A stretch of DNA of 51,453 bases from Saccharospirillum sp. (GTDB lineage Bacteria > Pseudomonadota > Gammaproteobacteria > Pseudomonadales > Natronospirillaceae), in NCBI GenBank assembly GCA_022565595.1, contig JAIUML010000030.1:1-51453 (forward strand), read 5' to 3'. The notes beneath the pieces are model-generated. The model searched no databases and had not been told where the DNA came from. It worked only from the letters and a program-made list of their open reading frames with translations. Made by a program: the position numbers and the translations under genes. Positions 17,152 through 25,924 of this stretch are shown piece after piece (position 1 is the stretch's first letter; the number at the start of each line of letters is the position of its first letter).

Positions 17152-17880
17152 TTAATTGACCGCAGTTACTCCTCTGGCAGCAATCACCGTGCGCTGTTCT
17201 GGTCGGTTTAAATGGTGGTTCAAGCGCCCTTCCAGAGTTCGCCAGAACAGCACAAACAGTGTGGTGATCAGCAAATACAAAATCGCCGCAATAAAATAAA
17301 TATTGATGTCAAAGGTTTGGGAAAAAGCGCGCCGAGTATGTCCCATAATGTCCAGAATGGTAATCACACTGGCGACCGCACCTCCCTTGAGCATGAGGAT
17401 GACTTCATTTCCCAGGGCAGGAAAGGCGATACGATAGGCGTTGGGCAGAATGATGCGCCGGTGCAGCGTTAATGGGGTCATGCCGCAGGCCAGGCCGGCT
17501 TCAATTTCACCGACGTTCACCGATTGCAGCCCGCCTCTCATGATCTCGATTTGGTAGGCAGTGGAGTTCAGGGTGAATGCCAGCAAGGCACAATAAATGG
17601 GCTCTCGGAAGAACCACCAGAGGCCCAGTGCGCTCAATTCTTCGCGGAACTGACCACTGCCGTAATACACCAGGAACAACTGCGCCAAAAGCGGTGTGCC
17701 TCGAAAAAAGGAAACAAAGAGCCGAATCGGCGCTTGCACCCAAAGATTGGGTTTGCGTCGGAGCACGGCCAGAGGCAGTGCAAAACAGGCCGCCAATAGC
17801 ACCGGTATTAAGGTGAGTTGCAGCGTTACCCACATACCCATCAGTAACTTGTCGGAATACTCTAAAGCCAGACTAATCAT
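17152..17880 (-). CDS. Polar amino acid ABC transporter permease (HisM/ArtM-like)
   Basis: The 242-residue inner-membrane permease has five hydrophobic segments. Its EAA loop reads EAGLACGMTPLTLHRRIILPNAYRIAFPALGNE, which docks the ATPase. It is one half of a heterodimeric PAAT-family permease; the other half lies immediately upstream, with a one-base stop/start overlap at 17880. GGGGGGA precedes the ATG. The substrate is not readable from permeases, but the operon with dgcN and dgcA suggests glutamate or D-glutamate. No ATP-binding gene accompanies the pair. Confidence 0.88.
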   Translation of the reverse strand: MISLALEYSDKLLMGMWVTLQLTLIPVLLAACFALPLAVLRRKPNLWVQAPIRLFVSFFRGTPLLAQLFLVYYGSGQFREELSALGLWWFFREPIYCALLAFTLNSTAYQIEIMRGGLQSVNVGEIEAGLACGMTPLTLHRRIILPNAYRIAFPALGNEVILMLKGGAVASVITILDIMGHTRRAFSQTFDINIYFIAAILYLLITTLFVLFWRTLEGRLNHHLNRPEQRTVIAARGVTAVN

Positions 17881-18602
17881 CAGTGTCCCCCCAGCGTTTT
17901 CAGGCCTCGGCTGGCGCGTTTTTCTGCTCGCCCAAGCAAGACTTCAAAGGACAGACACACCAGCCAGTACATTAGGCAAACCGTCAGGTAGAAGGTGAAC
18001 GGCTGTTTGGTGGCGCCAACGGCTATACCGGCCATACGCATCAAGTCGTTGAGTGCAATCACTGATACCAGCGCGGTATCCTTGATCAGGTTGATCCACA
18101 AGTTGCCAAGGCCGGGCAGAGCAATGCGCCATATTTGCGGCAATTCGATGCGTCGGAACACCAGCCAGGGTGAGAAACCATAGGCTTGTGCCGCCTCAAT
18201 CTGGCCTTTGTCGAGTGCTTGCCAGGCGCCGCGAATGACTTCGGCCGAATAAGCGGCAAATACCAGAGACAGGGCAACCACACCGGCAACGAAGGGGCTT
18301 AATTCAACATAGCCAATGTCCGGGTTGATCCAGTTCAGAACCTGACGAAGCAGTAGCCCGGCTCCATGGTAAATAATGAACAGAGTGAGCAGTTCCGGCA
18401 GGCCTCTTAGGGTAGTGGTGTAGGCGATGGCCAGGCTTTTCAGTGCCCTGTTTCTGGACATCAGCACCGTGGCGACCAGAAAGCCCAGGGCGAGGCCAAT
18501 GGGCAAACTGGTCAAGGCAAGCCTGAGTGTGACCCATAGGCCACTGAGCAGTTGGTCGCCCCAGCCATGTTCGCCCAGTTGGAGTAGTTGGAGTGTCTCC
18601 AT
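17880..18602 (-). CDS. Polar amino acid ABC transporter permease (HisQ/ArtQ-like)
   Basis: The 240-residue permease has the expected membrane segments and the EAA loop EAAQAYGFSPWLVFRRIELPQIWRIALPGLGN (near residues 145-176). PGLGNLWINLIKDTALVSVIALNDLMR is the characteristic segment after it. It is the HisQ-like partner of the next gene and shares a base with it. The binding-protein gene lies 121 bases upstream on the same strand, so the order is binding protein, HisQ-like, HisM-like, dgcN, dgcA. Confidence 0.88.
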   Translation of the reverse strand: METLQLLQLGEHGWGDQLLSGLWVTLRLALTSLPIGLALGFLVATVLMSRNRALKSLAIAYTTTLRGLPELLTLFIIYHGAGLLLRQVLNWINPDIGYVELSPFVAGVVALSLVFAAYSAEVIRGAWQALDKGQIEAAQAYGFSPWLVFRRIELPQIWRIALPGLGNLWINLIKDTALVSVIALNDLMRMAGIAVGATKQPFTFYLTVCLMYWLVCLSFEVLLGRAEKRASRGLKTLGGH

Positions 18603-18723
18603 TCGGCCACCTTTTTTATTGATGCGGGTCTGGTTGTTTGGTGGTGTTAGGCAGTTCTCGCCAGAGCCCCGATGACAATTGAGCTATTGCGTCCTTTCGG
18701 GGCCTGACCTGAATGCCGGGGTA

Positions 18724-19506
18724 TCACTCCAGTGTCAGCAGGTTCACGTCGAAGTAGCGGTTGTTGATCTCGTCATAGACACCGTTTTCGATAATCGCCG
18801 CCAATGCTGCGTTGAGACGCTCGCGCAGTGCGTCGTCATTTTTGCGGACGGCCATGCCGACGCCGTAGCCAACGTATTCCGGATCAGTGATCAGTTCGCC
18901 AACCCGTTCGCAGCAACTGCCTTCTTGCGTTTGTAACCATTCGACCATGGGAATAATGTCTCCGGCTTGCAGGTCCAAACGGCCATTGGCCAGATCAAGA
19001 TTCACCGCATCCTGAGTTGGGTAGAGCCGAATGGTAGAGTCGGGATACTGTGCCTCCAGGAAGTCACCCTGGGTTGTTGAGCCTTGCGCACCAATGGTTT
19101 TTCCCGCCAGAGCGGCTGGTGAAACATCGGTAATGTTGGCACTTTTGTGCCCAACAAAGGTCATGGCAGACGCCTGATAAGGGTCGGTGAAAGAGACTTG
19201 TTCCATGCGCCGGTCGGTGATGAACATGGAGGCCAATATCACATCGTAGCGGCCGGCCATCAGGGCGGGGATAATGCCATCCCAATCCTGCGCAACCCAA
19301 ACACAATTGACCCCCATCTGCTCGCACAACGCATTGCCGATATCTATGTCAAAGCCAGCCAATTGACCGTTTGAGTCATAATAGTTGAACGGAGGGTAAG
19401 CGCCCTCGGTACCCAGGCGGATAGTGGATTGCGCCCAGATGGTAGAGCTGGCTAATAGAGTGACCGCGATAGCAGTCAGCTTTTTCAGGTGAGAAAGCAT
19501 TGTCAT
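18724..19506 (-). CDS. Periplasmic amino acid-binding protein of ABC transporter
   Basis: The 260-residue protein has a cleavable signal peptide (about residues 1-25, cleavage after SSTIWAQ). The class 3 solute-binding fold of the Lys/Arg/Orn-binding group follows: IRLGTEGAYPPFNYYD, GFDIDIGNALCEQM, ILASMFITDRRMEQVSFTDPY and the hinge motif. GIGAQGSTTQ-type sequence contacts the ligand carboxylate in this family. A CC pair (GSCCERVG) is unusual in the second lobe. Sequence resembles basic amino acid binders, yet the downstream dgc genes argue for glutamate; specificity is open. GAGGTG precedes the ATG by five bases. Confidence 0.85.
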   Translation of the reverse strand: MTMLSHLKKLTAIAVTLLASSTIWAQSTIRLGTEGAYPPFNYYDSNGQLAGFDIDIGNALCEQMGVNCVWVAQDWDGIIPALMAGRYDVILASMFITDRRMEQVSFTDPYQASAMTFVGHKSANITDVSPAALAGKTIGAQGSTTQGDFLEAQYPDSTIRLYPTQDAVNLDLANGRLDLQAGDIIPMVEWLQTQEGSCCERVGELITDPEYVGYGVGMAVRKNDDALRERLNAALAAIIENGVYDEINNRYFDVNLLTLE

Positions 19507-19593
19507 GGAGCACCTCTTGTTGCTGTTATTGGTCTAAGTAGTCGAGTGGAGCATGCATTGAGGCGGTTTGGCTGACAAATGATCTATTCCCAT

Positions 19594-19605
19594 GCTATAC
19601 ATAGC
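19594..19605. promoter_or_regulatory. Possible LysR operator
   Basis: GCTAT-AC-ATAGC, a 5-bp inverted repeat, lies between the divergent binding-protein and LysR genes, 25 bases before the preferred LysR start. Location and symmetry suit a LysR site, but the short arms make this tentative. Confidence 0.3.
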
Positions 19606-19630
19606 GACTGGCTATATTTGGGCTGATGTG

Positions 19631-20584
19631 ATGGCAATGACCCCGGACCGATTGTTACGCAACCTGGATTGGAATCTGTTGCATACCTTTGTCACCATTG
19701 TGGACGAGGGAAGTATTACTGCTGCTGCACACAAGCTGGCCTACAGCCAGCCCAGCGTCAGCAATGCATTAAAGCGGTTGGAGGACAGCCTGGGTACCGT
19801 ACTTCTGGTTCGGAAAAAGGGCACCTTCACGCTGACACACAAGGGCCGGATGGTCTACGAATACGCGACGTCCGCGAACACTATACTGGTGCAAATGGCC
19901 GACCAGTTTGCCCGACAGGATGCCCAACTAGGGGGAGAGTTGGCGATTCAGATTGCCAGTCATATCTATAACCCGCCGTTTGACCAGAGCTTGAAAGCCT
20001 TTCATGCCGATCACCCTGATGTGCTGATCACCATCAATACCCATCCCAGCAAGGATATTCTCAAACACCTGATGAACCGTGAGGTGAACATTGGTCTGAG
20101 CAATATGAAGTCGGTGCACAGCGCCCTGAATTTTGAGCTGATCGGTTACGAGGAAATGGGGTTTTACTGCGGCCCGGGTCACCCCTTGTTTGGCAAGGAA
20201 AATGCCTCTCTTGATGAATTGGGCGGTTTACCCTACATCTCATTCGAAAGCGATCAGCCAGGTGAGGGGTTGAGCGATATTGCACAATTGCGTGCGTCAC
20301 ATCGAAACTGGGGCCGCACTGTGGCGATTTCTTCTAACGAGGAGGAAATTCGTCGTTTGATAGTGACGGGTCTGGGCTTTGGGGCACTCACCGTAGAAGG
20401 GGCGCGGGCTTTTGTGAGCCAGGGGTTGTTGTGGCCCATCAATATCAACGCGCCTCTCCCTTCATGCGAGGTGTACCTGGCGACGCCCGCGGCTACCCCC
20501 TTGACTGAGGCCGAAGCGCATTTTGTGGCGCTGTTGCGACAGAGCAGCGCTGAGTTCATGAGGAGCAGGTTTTTCAGTCGTTGA
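19631..20584 (+). CDS. LysR-type transcriptional regulator, probable regulator of the dgc locus
   Basis: The product of about 317 residues has an N-terminal LysR winged helix. LDWNLLHTFVTIVDEGSITAAAHKLAYSQPSVSNALKRLEDSLG carries the helix-turn-helix and KKGTFTLTHKGRMVYEYA the wing. The C-terminal half is the two-lobed effector-binding domain. It is divergent from the amino acid transporter and dgcNA genes, the classic arrangement for a LysR controlling its neighbour. A LysR-type D-glutamate sensor (DgcR) has been described for dgcNA, but I cannot tell from sequence whether this is its orthologue. Start choice is weak: ATGs at 19592, 19631 and 19637 all lack a good ribosome binding site. Confidence 0.8.
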   Translation: MAMTPDRLLRNLDWNLLHTFVTIVDEGSITAAAHKLAYSQPSVSNALKRLEDSLGTVLLVRKKGTFTLTHKGRMVYEYATSANTILVQMADQFARQDAQLGGELAIQIASHIYNPPFDQSLKAFHADHPDVLITINTHPSKDILKHLMNREVNIGLSNMKSVHSALNFELIGYEEMGFYCGPGHPLFGKENASLDELGGLPYISFESDQPGEGLSDIAQLRASHRNWGRTVAISSNEEEIRRLIVTGLGFGALTVEGARAFVSQGLLWPININAPLPSCEVYLATPAATPLTEAEAHFVALLRQSSAEFMRSRFFSR

Positions 20585-20653
20585 GCCGGTAGGGGCGTCG
20601 TGGATGAGCAAGTGGTTTGTCGGCGCCGAACCGGACCGCTCGCTTGACTCCCA

Positions 20654-21775
20654 TTAGATGATAGTGCGATGCGTCGCTGCCCGGTTGACAATGAGTGGGT
20701 CAATGGAGCCCATGCGGTGGATGTCTTTGTTCGGGTAGTCGAACTGGCTCAACACATAGCGCATGGCGTTTAAACGTGCCCGTTTTTTGCAGTCGGATTT
20801 GATAACGATCCAGGGGGCCTCTGACGTATCGGTCTGGAAGAACATGGCTTCTTTTGCTTTGGTGTATTCATCCCACTTGTCGAGCGAGGCACGGTCGATC
20901 GGGCTGAGTTTCCATTGTTTGAGCGGATGTGATTCTCGCTCGGTAAAGCGACGCCGCTGCTCTTCGCGTGTGACTGAAAACCAGAATTTAATCAGGTGGA
21001 TGCCTGAGCGCACCAGGTTGCGTTCGAAATCGGGCGCCTGGCGCATGAATTCTCGGTAGTCTTCATCAGCGCAAAAGCCCATGACTCGCTCAACACCTGC
21101 CCGGTTGTACCAGGATCGGTCAAACAACACAATTTCACCTGCGGTGGGTAGGTGATTAACATAGCGTTGGAAATACCATTGACCCTGCTCAGCGATGGTC
21201 GGCTTCTCCAGTGCGATAACCCTGGCACCCCGGGGGTTGAGGTGTTCCATAAAGCGCTTGATGGTGCCACCCTTGCCTGCTGCATCGCGCCCCTCAAACA
21301 GAATGACAACACGTGCGCCGGTCTCCTTGACCCAATGTTGCAACTTGAGCAGCTCCACTTGCAGGTTGTACTTTTGCTTTTCGTAGGATTTCCGGCGCAG
21401 TCGGTTGCGATACGGGTAATTGCTTTCTCGCCAGTCCTGGCGCAATTCTTCGTCAGAGTCTGAGCCAAGTTGAGACGTGCGTTCAAACTCCTCACGTAGC
21501 AAAGTGCGCCTGAGCAGTGCCACATCATCAGGCGAGGCACCGGACAGAATAGCACTGAGCTGGTTGGACACCTGCTCGATCTCGCCTTGCTCGGCTTCAT
21601 GGCTGCCTTTAGCAGAAATTTCCTTCAGCACGACTTCCAATGCCGCCTGAGCGCCCTGGGTGCGCTCTTTGGCACTAAACTCAGAAATAGCCGCTGGGGT
21701 CAGATCTTTCGCGGTATCGCCTGCGTCTACTTCATGTCGGTTGTCTGACTTGTTTAAGTGCTTTCCAATAGCCAT
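20654..21775 (-). CDS. ppk2: Polyphosphate kinase 2
   Basis: The 373-residue product is a PPK2 that transfers phosphate between polyphosphate and nucleotides. Walker A is GRDAAGKGG (residues 162-170). The lid and Walker B regions follow as YFQRYVNHLPTAGEIVLFDRSWYNRAGVE and HLIKFWFSVTREEQRRRF. A charged N-terminal extension of about 115 residues precedes the kinase core. The ATG at 21775 is preferred because GAGG lies six bases upstream; that GAGG belongs to an in-frame GTG four codons earlier. Class (ADP- or AMP-phosphorylating) cannot be assigned securely. It stands alone, tail-to-tail with the LysR gene. Confidence 0.9.
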   Translation of the reverse strand: MAIGKHLNKSDNRHEVDAGDTAKDLTPAAISEFSAKERTQGAQAALEVVLKEISAKGSHEAEQGEIEQVSNQLSAILSGASPDDVALLRRTLLREEFERTSQLGSDSDEELRQDWRESNYPYRNRLRRKSYEKQKYNLQVELLKLQHWVKETGARVVILFEGRDAAGKGGTIKRFMEHLNPRGARVIALEKPTIAEQGQWYFQRYVNHLPTAGEIVLFDRSWYNRAGVERVMGFCADEDYREFMRQAPDFERNLVRSGIHLIKFWFSVTREEQRRRFTERESHPLKQWKLSPIDRASLDKWDEYTKAKEAMFFQTDTSEAPWIVIKSDCKKRARLNAMRYVLSQFDYPNKDIHRMGSIDPLIVNRAATHRTII

Positions 21776-21851
21776 CTGACGCCTCACAGTTGAGCATGGT
21801 GGGATGTGATCGTTTCGATATTAGCCGAAGGTAAAAAAATCACCTTGATCC

Positions 21852-22127
21852 ATGTCAGATGGATGGGCTTCTTTATCTGACAGAAAAGCAGTCATAGCAC
21901 TCTGGGAGGAGGTTGGCCTTGTTGTGCCTCAAAACGACCCGGGCAAGGACATCGACTGGAAAATGCAGGTCGACCCCTAACTTTTCCGGATTGCTAAGTA
22001 CGAAGGGCGCATCGTCGCTACCTTAATATCCGGCTATGAGAGGCACCGAGGTTGGATCAACTACCATTATTTGTTCTGCGGCAGTCGTCATTTTCCGGCT
22101 AACGCGTCTTATTGGCGCCAACTCTAA
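21852..22127 (+). pseudogene. YpeA-like GNAT acetyltransferase remnant
   Basis: A plus-strand frame starting ATG at 21852 reads KAVIALWEEVGLVVPQNDP and GKDIDWKMQVDP. It meets TAA at 21978-21980 and then continues LFRIAKYEGRIVATLISGYE with RHRGWINYHYLFC, ending at TAA 22125-22127. This follows the E. coli YpeA order ([43 protein letters not shown]). The acetyl-CoA loop and the C-terminal half are missing. It is therefore a decayed gene with one internal stop and a 3' truncation. Confidence 0.7.
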
Positions 22128-22231
22128 GCCATGTACAGTGGCCTCTGCTTCAGGGTACAAGGGGCAGGCTCCCGGTAGTGCTCAGTCGTGCTGATTGCTC
22201 AGCCTCATTGCTGCATTAACGATCATTCAAT

Positions 22232-22260
22232 TGCCATAAATGTGTCCCATAAATGTCATA
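22232..22260 (+). promoter_or_regulatory. Pho-box-like direct repeats upstream of phnD
   Basis: TGCCATA (22232), TGTCCCA (22243) and TGTCATA (22254) recur with exact 11-base spacing, the geometry of PhoB boxes (TGTCATA-like heptamers with 4-base spacers). The last unit ends 57 bases before the phnD start. PhoB is not encoded in the window. Confidence 0.6.
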
Positions 22261-22317
22261 TTAATGGCGTACCTTGGCATCACTTGAACCGAAATCTCAC
22301 ATGTTCTGAGGTGATGC

Positions 22318-23265
22318 ATGCGTACTTTAATGACCGTAGTAACACTCGCCGCCGTGGCGGTAACGCCAGCTCTGGCTAACTTCCAGCTGGACAGCCGTTA
22401 CACCGATAATGATGGCGATATGATTGCCGATATCCCGACCAACGCTTCGCAGTGGGTAAACCCAAATACCCTGGTGTTTGCTTACACTCCGGTGGAAGAC
22501 CCCGCCGTATACGCTGAAGTTTGGCAGCCATTCCTGGACCACATGGCGGAAGTGACTGGTAAGCGGGTGCAGTTCTTCCCGGTTCAATCCAACGCCGCTC
22601 AAATTGAAGCGATGCGTGCGGGACGTTTGCATGTTGCCGGATTCAACACTGGCTCCAACCCACTGGCCGTTGCCTGTGCCGGTTTCCGCCCCTTCGCCAT
22701 GATGGCTTCTGAAGATGGCAGCTTCGGTTACGAAATGGAATTCATTACTCACCCGGGTTCCGGCATCAACAGCATTGAAGACATCCGTGGTCGCACCCTG
22801 GCCTTTACGGCCGAGACGTCCAACTCGGGCTTCAAGGCGCCACAGGCACTGCTGGAAGCCGAATACGGTCTGGTGGTCAACAACGACTACAGCCCGGCAT
22901 TCTCTGGTGCGCACGATAACTCCATTCTCGGTGTCGTCAACCGAGACTACGATGCCGCTGCCATTGCTAACTCTGTTGCGCATCGCATGATGCAGCGTGG
23001 CGTGATCAACGATGGCGATTATGTCACCATCTATCAGTCTGACAGCTTCCCGACCACCGGTTACGGCACTGCGCACAACCTGCACCCGGACTTGCAGGAA
23101 AAGATTCACGAAGCCTTTTTCAGTTTTGACTGGACCGGCACCAGTATGGAAGCGGAATTCGGCAATTCAGGCGAGTCTCAGTTTATCCCTATTACGTTCC
23201 AGGAGCATTGGTCGGTGATTCGTCAGATCGATGCCGCCATGGGCGTGCAATACACCTGTAATTGA
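22318..23265 (+). CDS. phnD: Phosphonate/phosphite ABC transporter binding protein PhnD
   Basis: The 315-residue periplasmic protein has a signal peptide (MRTLMTVVTLAAVAVTPALA). It then shows the PhnD-family order: LVFAYTPVEDPAVYAEVWQPFLDHM, the QSNAAQIEAMRAGRLHVAGFNTG segment, and the anion-binding loop ETSNSGFKAPQALL. GAHDNSILGVVNRDYDAAAIAN follows. It captures phosphonate, phosphite or a related oxyanion for the PhnC/PhnE complex. GAGGTGATGC lies immediately before the ATG. A terminator-like hairpin separates it from phnC, which would raise binding protein levels over the membrane components. The ligand cannot be decided without the binding pocket model. Confidence 0.88.
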   Translation: MRTLMTVVTLAAVAVTPALANFQLDSRYTDNDGDMIADIPTNASQWVNPNTLVFAYTPVEDPAVYAEVWQPFLDHMAEVTGKRVQFFPVQSNAAQIEAMRAGRLHVAGFNTGSNPLAVACAGFRPFAMMASEDGSFGYEMEFITHPGSGINSIEDIRGRTLAFTAETSNSGFKAPQALLEAEYGLVVNNDYSPAFSGAHDNSILGVVNRDYDAAAIANSVAHRMMQRGVINDGDYVTIYQSDSFPTTGYGTAHNLHPDLQEKIHEAFFSFDWTGTSMEAEFGNSGESQFIPITFQEHWSVIRQIDAAMGVQYTCN

Positions 23266-23282
23266 TCCCAGGATATACCTTT

Positions 23283-23312
23283 AAAAACCTGCCTCTATCT
23301 AGGCGGGTTTTT
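23283..23312 (+). terminator. Partial terminator between phnD and phnC
   Basis: AAAAACCTGCC and GGCGGGTTTTT pair (one G-T) around an 8-base loop with a T-run. It sits inside the operon, so it probably acts as an attenuator that makes phnD more abundant. Confidence 0.7.
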
Positions 23313-23329
23313 GCGTATTGGAGTACCCC

Positions 23330-24157
23330 ATGCTTACGGTAGACAAGCTCAATAAAACGTACAAAACGGGCGACAAAGCCCTGACCGATGTCAGCTTTAC
23401 AGTGCCCAAGGGCCAGGTTGTTGGTTTGATTGGTCCATCTGGTGCGGGCAAGTCGACCTTGATTCGCTGCATCAATCGCCTGGTAGAGCCCACCTCGGGA
23501 TCTGTGCGTTTGAACGATACTGAGATCAGTCGCTTGAGTGTAGGCGAATTGCGCCGTGCACGACGTCGCATTGGCATGATCTTCCAGGAGTACGCCCTGG
23601 TAGAGCGTTTGACTGTGATGGAAAACGTTCTATCGGGTCGTTTGGGTTATGTGCCTTTCTGGCGCAGCTTCCTGCGCAAGTTCCCCGGCGACGACATTGC
23701 CAAAGCCTACCGGTTGTTGGATCGGGTTGGGCTGATGGCGCATGCCGACAAGCGAGCAGATGCACTCTCCGGCGGTCAGCGTCAGCGAGTAGGTATTGCT
23801 CGCGCTCTGGAGCAGGATCCGGAGCTGATGCTGATTGATGAACCGACGGCAAGTCTGGACCCGAAAACCAGCCGCCAGATTATGCGGTTATTGGTCGAGA
23901 TCTGCGCCGAGAGTAGTCTGCCTGCCATCATCAATATTCACGATGTGGTATTGGCGCAACAGTTTACGGATCGCATCATCGGGCTCCAGGCCGGGCAGGT
24001 GGTTTTTGATGGTTCGCCCAACGAACTGACGGAAGCTGTACTGACCCAGATTTATGGTGAAGAAGATTGGACGGCCATGCGTCGCGGCGCTGCAGAGGAC
24101 GCCGAAGCCGAGGCTGAGGCGCATCGTGAGACCGAGAAATTGATGAGCGCCCTATGA
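23330..24157 (+). CDS. phnC: Phosphonate ABC transporter ATP-binding protein PhnC
   Basis: The 275-residue ABC ATPase has Walker [10 protein letters not shown] (near residue 35), signature LSGGQRQRV, Walker B LMLIDEP and the switch His in IINIHDV. The insertion around [20 protein letters not shown] is characteristic of PhnC proteins. The Ala/Glu-rich tail ([16 protein letters not shown]) is extra and probably disordered. The ATG at 23330 has GGAG six bases upstream; a TTG four codons earlier is less likely. Its stop overlaps the first permease start (ATGA). Confidence 0.92.
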   Translation: MLTVDKLNKTYKTGDKALTDVSFTVPKGQVVGLIGPSGAGKSTLIRCINRLVEPTSGSVRLNDTEISRLSVGELRRARRRIGMIFQEYALVERLTVMENVLSGRLGYVPFWRSFLRKFPGDDIAKAYRLLDRVGLMAHADKRADALSGGQRQRVGIARALEQDPELMLIDEPTASLDPKTSRQIMRLLVEICAESSLPAIINIHDVVLAQQFTDRIIGLQAGQVVFDGSPNELTEAVLTQIYGEEDWTAMRRGAAEDAEAEAEAHRETEKLMSAL

Positions 24158-24960
24158 CAAAGCAAAGCTACCCTACGCAGTGGCGAAGACCACCGCAAAT
24201 CATTCAGGCGAAACATTGGCGTTATCTGGTGACCTTTGGTGTGTTGCTGTATCTGATCATGGCCATAGGCACAGTCGAGGTGAACTGGGGCCGAGTCGTG
24301 GAAGGCGTTGAGCGTGGCCAGCGTTTCATTGCCGGTTTCCTGCAACCGGATTTTACGACACGCTGGCGTGACATTTCACGCGGCCTGATTGAAAGCCTGA
24401 CCATGACCTTTACTTCCACTGTCGTCGGTGTGTTGATCTCTATCCCCATCGGTGTAGGTGCAGCACGCAACCTTGCTCCGAGATGGGTCTACTATGTCTG
24501 CCGCAGCGTCATTGCTGTGAGTCGTTCCTTGCAGGAAATCATCGTCGCCATTTTCTTTGTTGCGCTCTTTGGTTTTGGTGCCTTTGCCGGCTTCCTGACC
24601 TTGACCTTTGCCACCATTGGTTTTATTGGCAAGCTGCTGGCGGAAGACATTGAAGATATTGATGAAGCTCAAGCGGAGGCGGTTCGTGCGACCGGAGCTT
24701 CCTGGTTACAACTGATAAATTACGCCGTTCAGCCGCAGGTGATGCCGAGGCTAATCGGTTTGTCTCTGTACCGGCTAGACATTAATTTTCGTGAGAGTGC
24801 GGTGATCGGCATTGTTGGTGCTGGTGGTATTGGTGCAACCTTGAATACGTCGCTCTCTCGATACGAATACGACAGTTCTGGTGCGATTCTGATCATCATA
24901 ATCGCTATTGTGATGATGACCGAATACTCTTCCAGCCACTTGCGCAGGTGGGTGAAATGA
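24154..24960 (+). CDS. phnE: Phosphonate ABC transporter permease PhnE (first)
   Basis: The 268-residue permease has six likely membrane segments and the PhnE-type coupling loop [56 protein letters not shown] follows, typical of PhnE. It overlaps phnC and the second permease by four bases on each side, so the three are translationally coupled. It is paired with the next gene to form a heterodimer instead of the homodimer made where a single phnE exists. Confidence 0.9.
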   Translation: MTKQSYPTQWRRPPQIIQAKHWRYLVTFGVLLYLIMAIGTVEVNWGRVVEGVERGQRFIAGFLQPDFTTRWRDISRGLIESLTMTFTSTVVGVLISIPIGVGAARNLAPRWVYYVCRSVIAVSRSLQEIIVAIFFVALFGFGAFAGFLTLTFATIGFIGKLLAEDIEDIDEAQAEAVRATGASWLQLINYAVQPQVMPRLIGLSLYRLDINFRESAVIGIVGAGGIGATLNTSLSRYEYDSSGAILIIIIAIVMMTEYSSSHLRRWVK

Positions 24961-25778
24961 CTACGACTCCAACCACTCAAACACCAACACCTGTTTGGCA
25001 CCCACGCACGCCAAAGGCACGCATTACCTTGTGGTTCTTCTGGTTGCTGACGGTGGCCCTGTTCGTTTATTGCTGGAACCTGATGACAGCAAACACCATG
25101 TGGGTGTTCGTTTACGATGCCCCTCAGGCGGCCAGTGATTTATTCAACCGGGCATTCCCGCCACGCTGGACTTATATGGAGCGGTTGTGGAAACCGTTGT
25201 GGGATACCATCAATATCGCCACCCTGGGCACCTTGTTGGGTATCATGATGGCGGTGCCTTTGGCTTTTCTGGCGGCCAGTAATACCACGCCATCGAAGGT
25301 ATTTCTGCGGCCATTTGCCCTGTTTTGCATTGTTACTTCTCGTTCAATCAACTCCCTGATCTGGGCGTTGCTGTTGGTGTCAATTCTGGGCCCTGGCTTG
25401 CTGGCCGGTATTCTCGCCATTGCCTTTCGCTCCATTGGTTTTATTGGCAAGCTGCTCTATGAAGCTATTGAAGAGACGGAAGTCAGCCAGGTAGAAGCCA
25501 TTACGGCGACGGGGGCTTCTCAGGCTCAGATTCTGAACTATGGCATCGTGCCGCAAGTGTTGCCGGCCTTTTACGGCATCAGTGTCTTTCGTTGGGACAT
25601 CAACATCCGGGAGAGCGCCATACTTGGCCTGGTCGGTGCCGGGGGCATTGGCTCGCAATTGCAGGCGAGTATGAATGTGCTAGCCTGGCCTCAAGTCATG
25701 GTGATCCTGGTGGTCATACTCGGCACGGTCGTTGTGTCGGAGTGGGTGTCGGCTTGGGTGCGCAAAGCGGTTATTTGA
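24957..25778 (+). CDS. phnE: Phosphonate ABC transporter permease PhnE (second)
   Basis: The 273-residue permease is a diverged paralogue of the preceding one, with EAIEETEVSQVEAITATGASQAQILNYGIVPQVLP as coupling loop. RWDINIRESAILGLVGAGGIGSQL follows. The ATG at 24957 overlaps the preceding stop as ATGA; a GTG three codons earlier is possible. It ends the phnDCEE set. No C-P lyase, phnW/X or phosphite dehydrogenase gene follows, so use of the substrate must be encoded elsewhere. Confidence 0.9.
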   Translation: MTTTPTTQTPTPVWHPRTPKARITLWFFWLLTVALFVYCWNLMTANTMWVFVYDAPQAASDLFNRAFPPRWTYMERLWKPLWDTINIATLGTLLGIMMAVPLAFLAASNTTPSKVFLRPFALFCIVTSRSINSLIWALLLVSILGPGLLAGILAIAFRSIGFIGKLLYEAIEETEVSQVEAITATGASQAQILNYGIVPQVLPAFYGISVFRWDINIRESAILGLVGAGGIGSQLQASMNVLAWPQVMVILVVILGTVVVSEWVSAWVRKAVI

Positions 25779-25790
25779 TCTCATTAAACT

Positions 25791-25822
25791 GGGCGCCGCC
25801 GTTGACTTACAATGGCGGCGCC
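25791..25822 (+). terminator. Hairpin after the phn transporter operon
   Basis: GGCGCCGCC and GGCGGCGCC form a perfect 9-bp stem with a 13-base loop, 14 bases after the last permease. There is no T-run. Confidence 0.5.
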
Positions 25823-25850
25823 TGCCTGATTCCTATCTTGAAATTCACTC

Positions 25851-25879
25851 TGTAAGTCATCTGTAAGCTCCTGCTGTCA
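25851..25879 (+). promoter_or_regulatory. TGTAAG direct-repeat element, copy A
   Basis: TGTAAG at 25851 and 25862 (11-base period), then six bases and CTGTCA. The same order occurs before the next lipoprotein gene and, less completely, before a third. It ends about 45 bases ahead of the ATG at 25925. It is a likely operator and promoter region. Confidence 0.6.
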
Positions 25880-25924
25880 CCATGAACTCCTGGTATTGAT
25901 TCAGATCGAAGACAGGGGGAAAGG

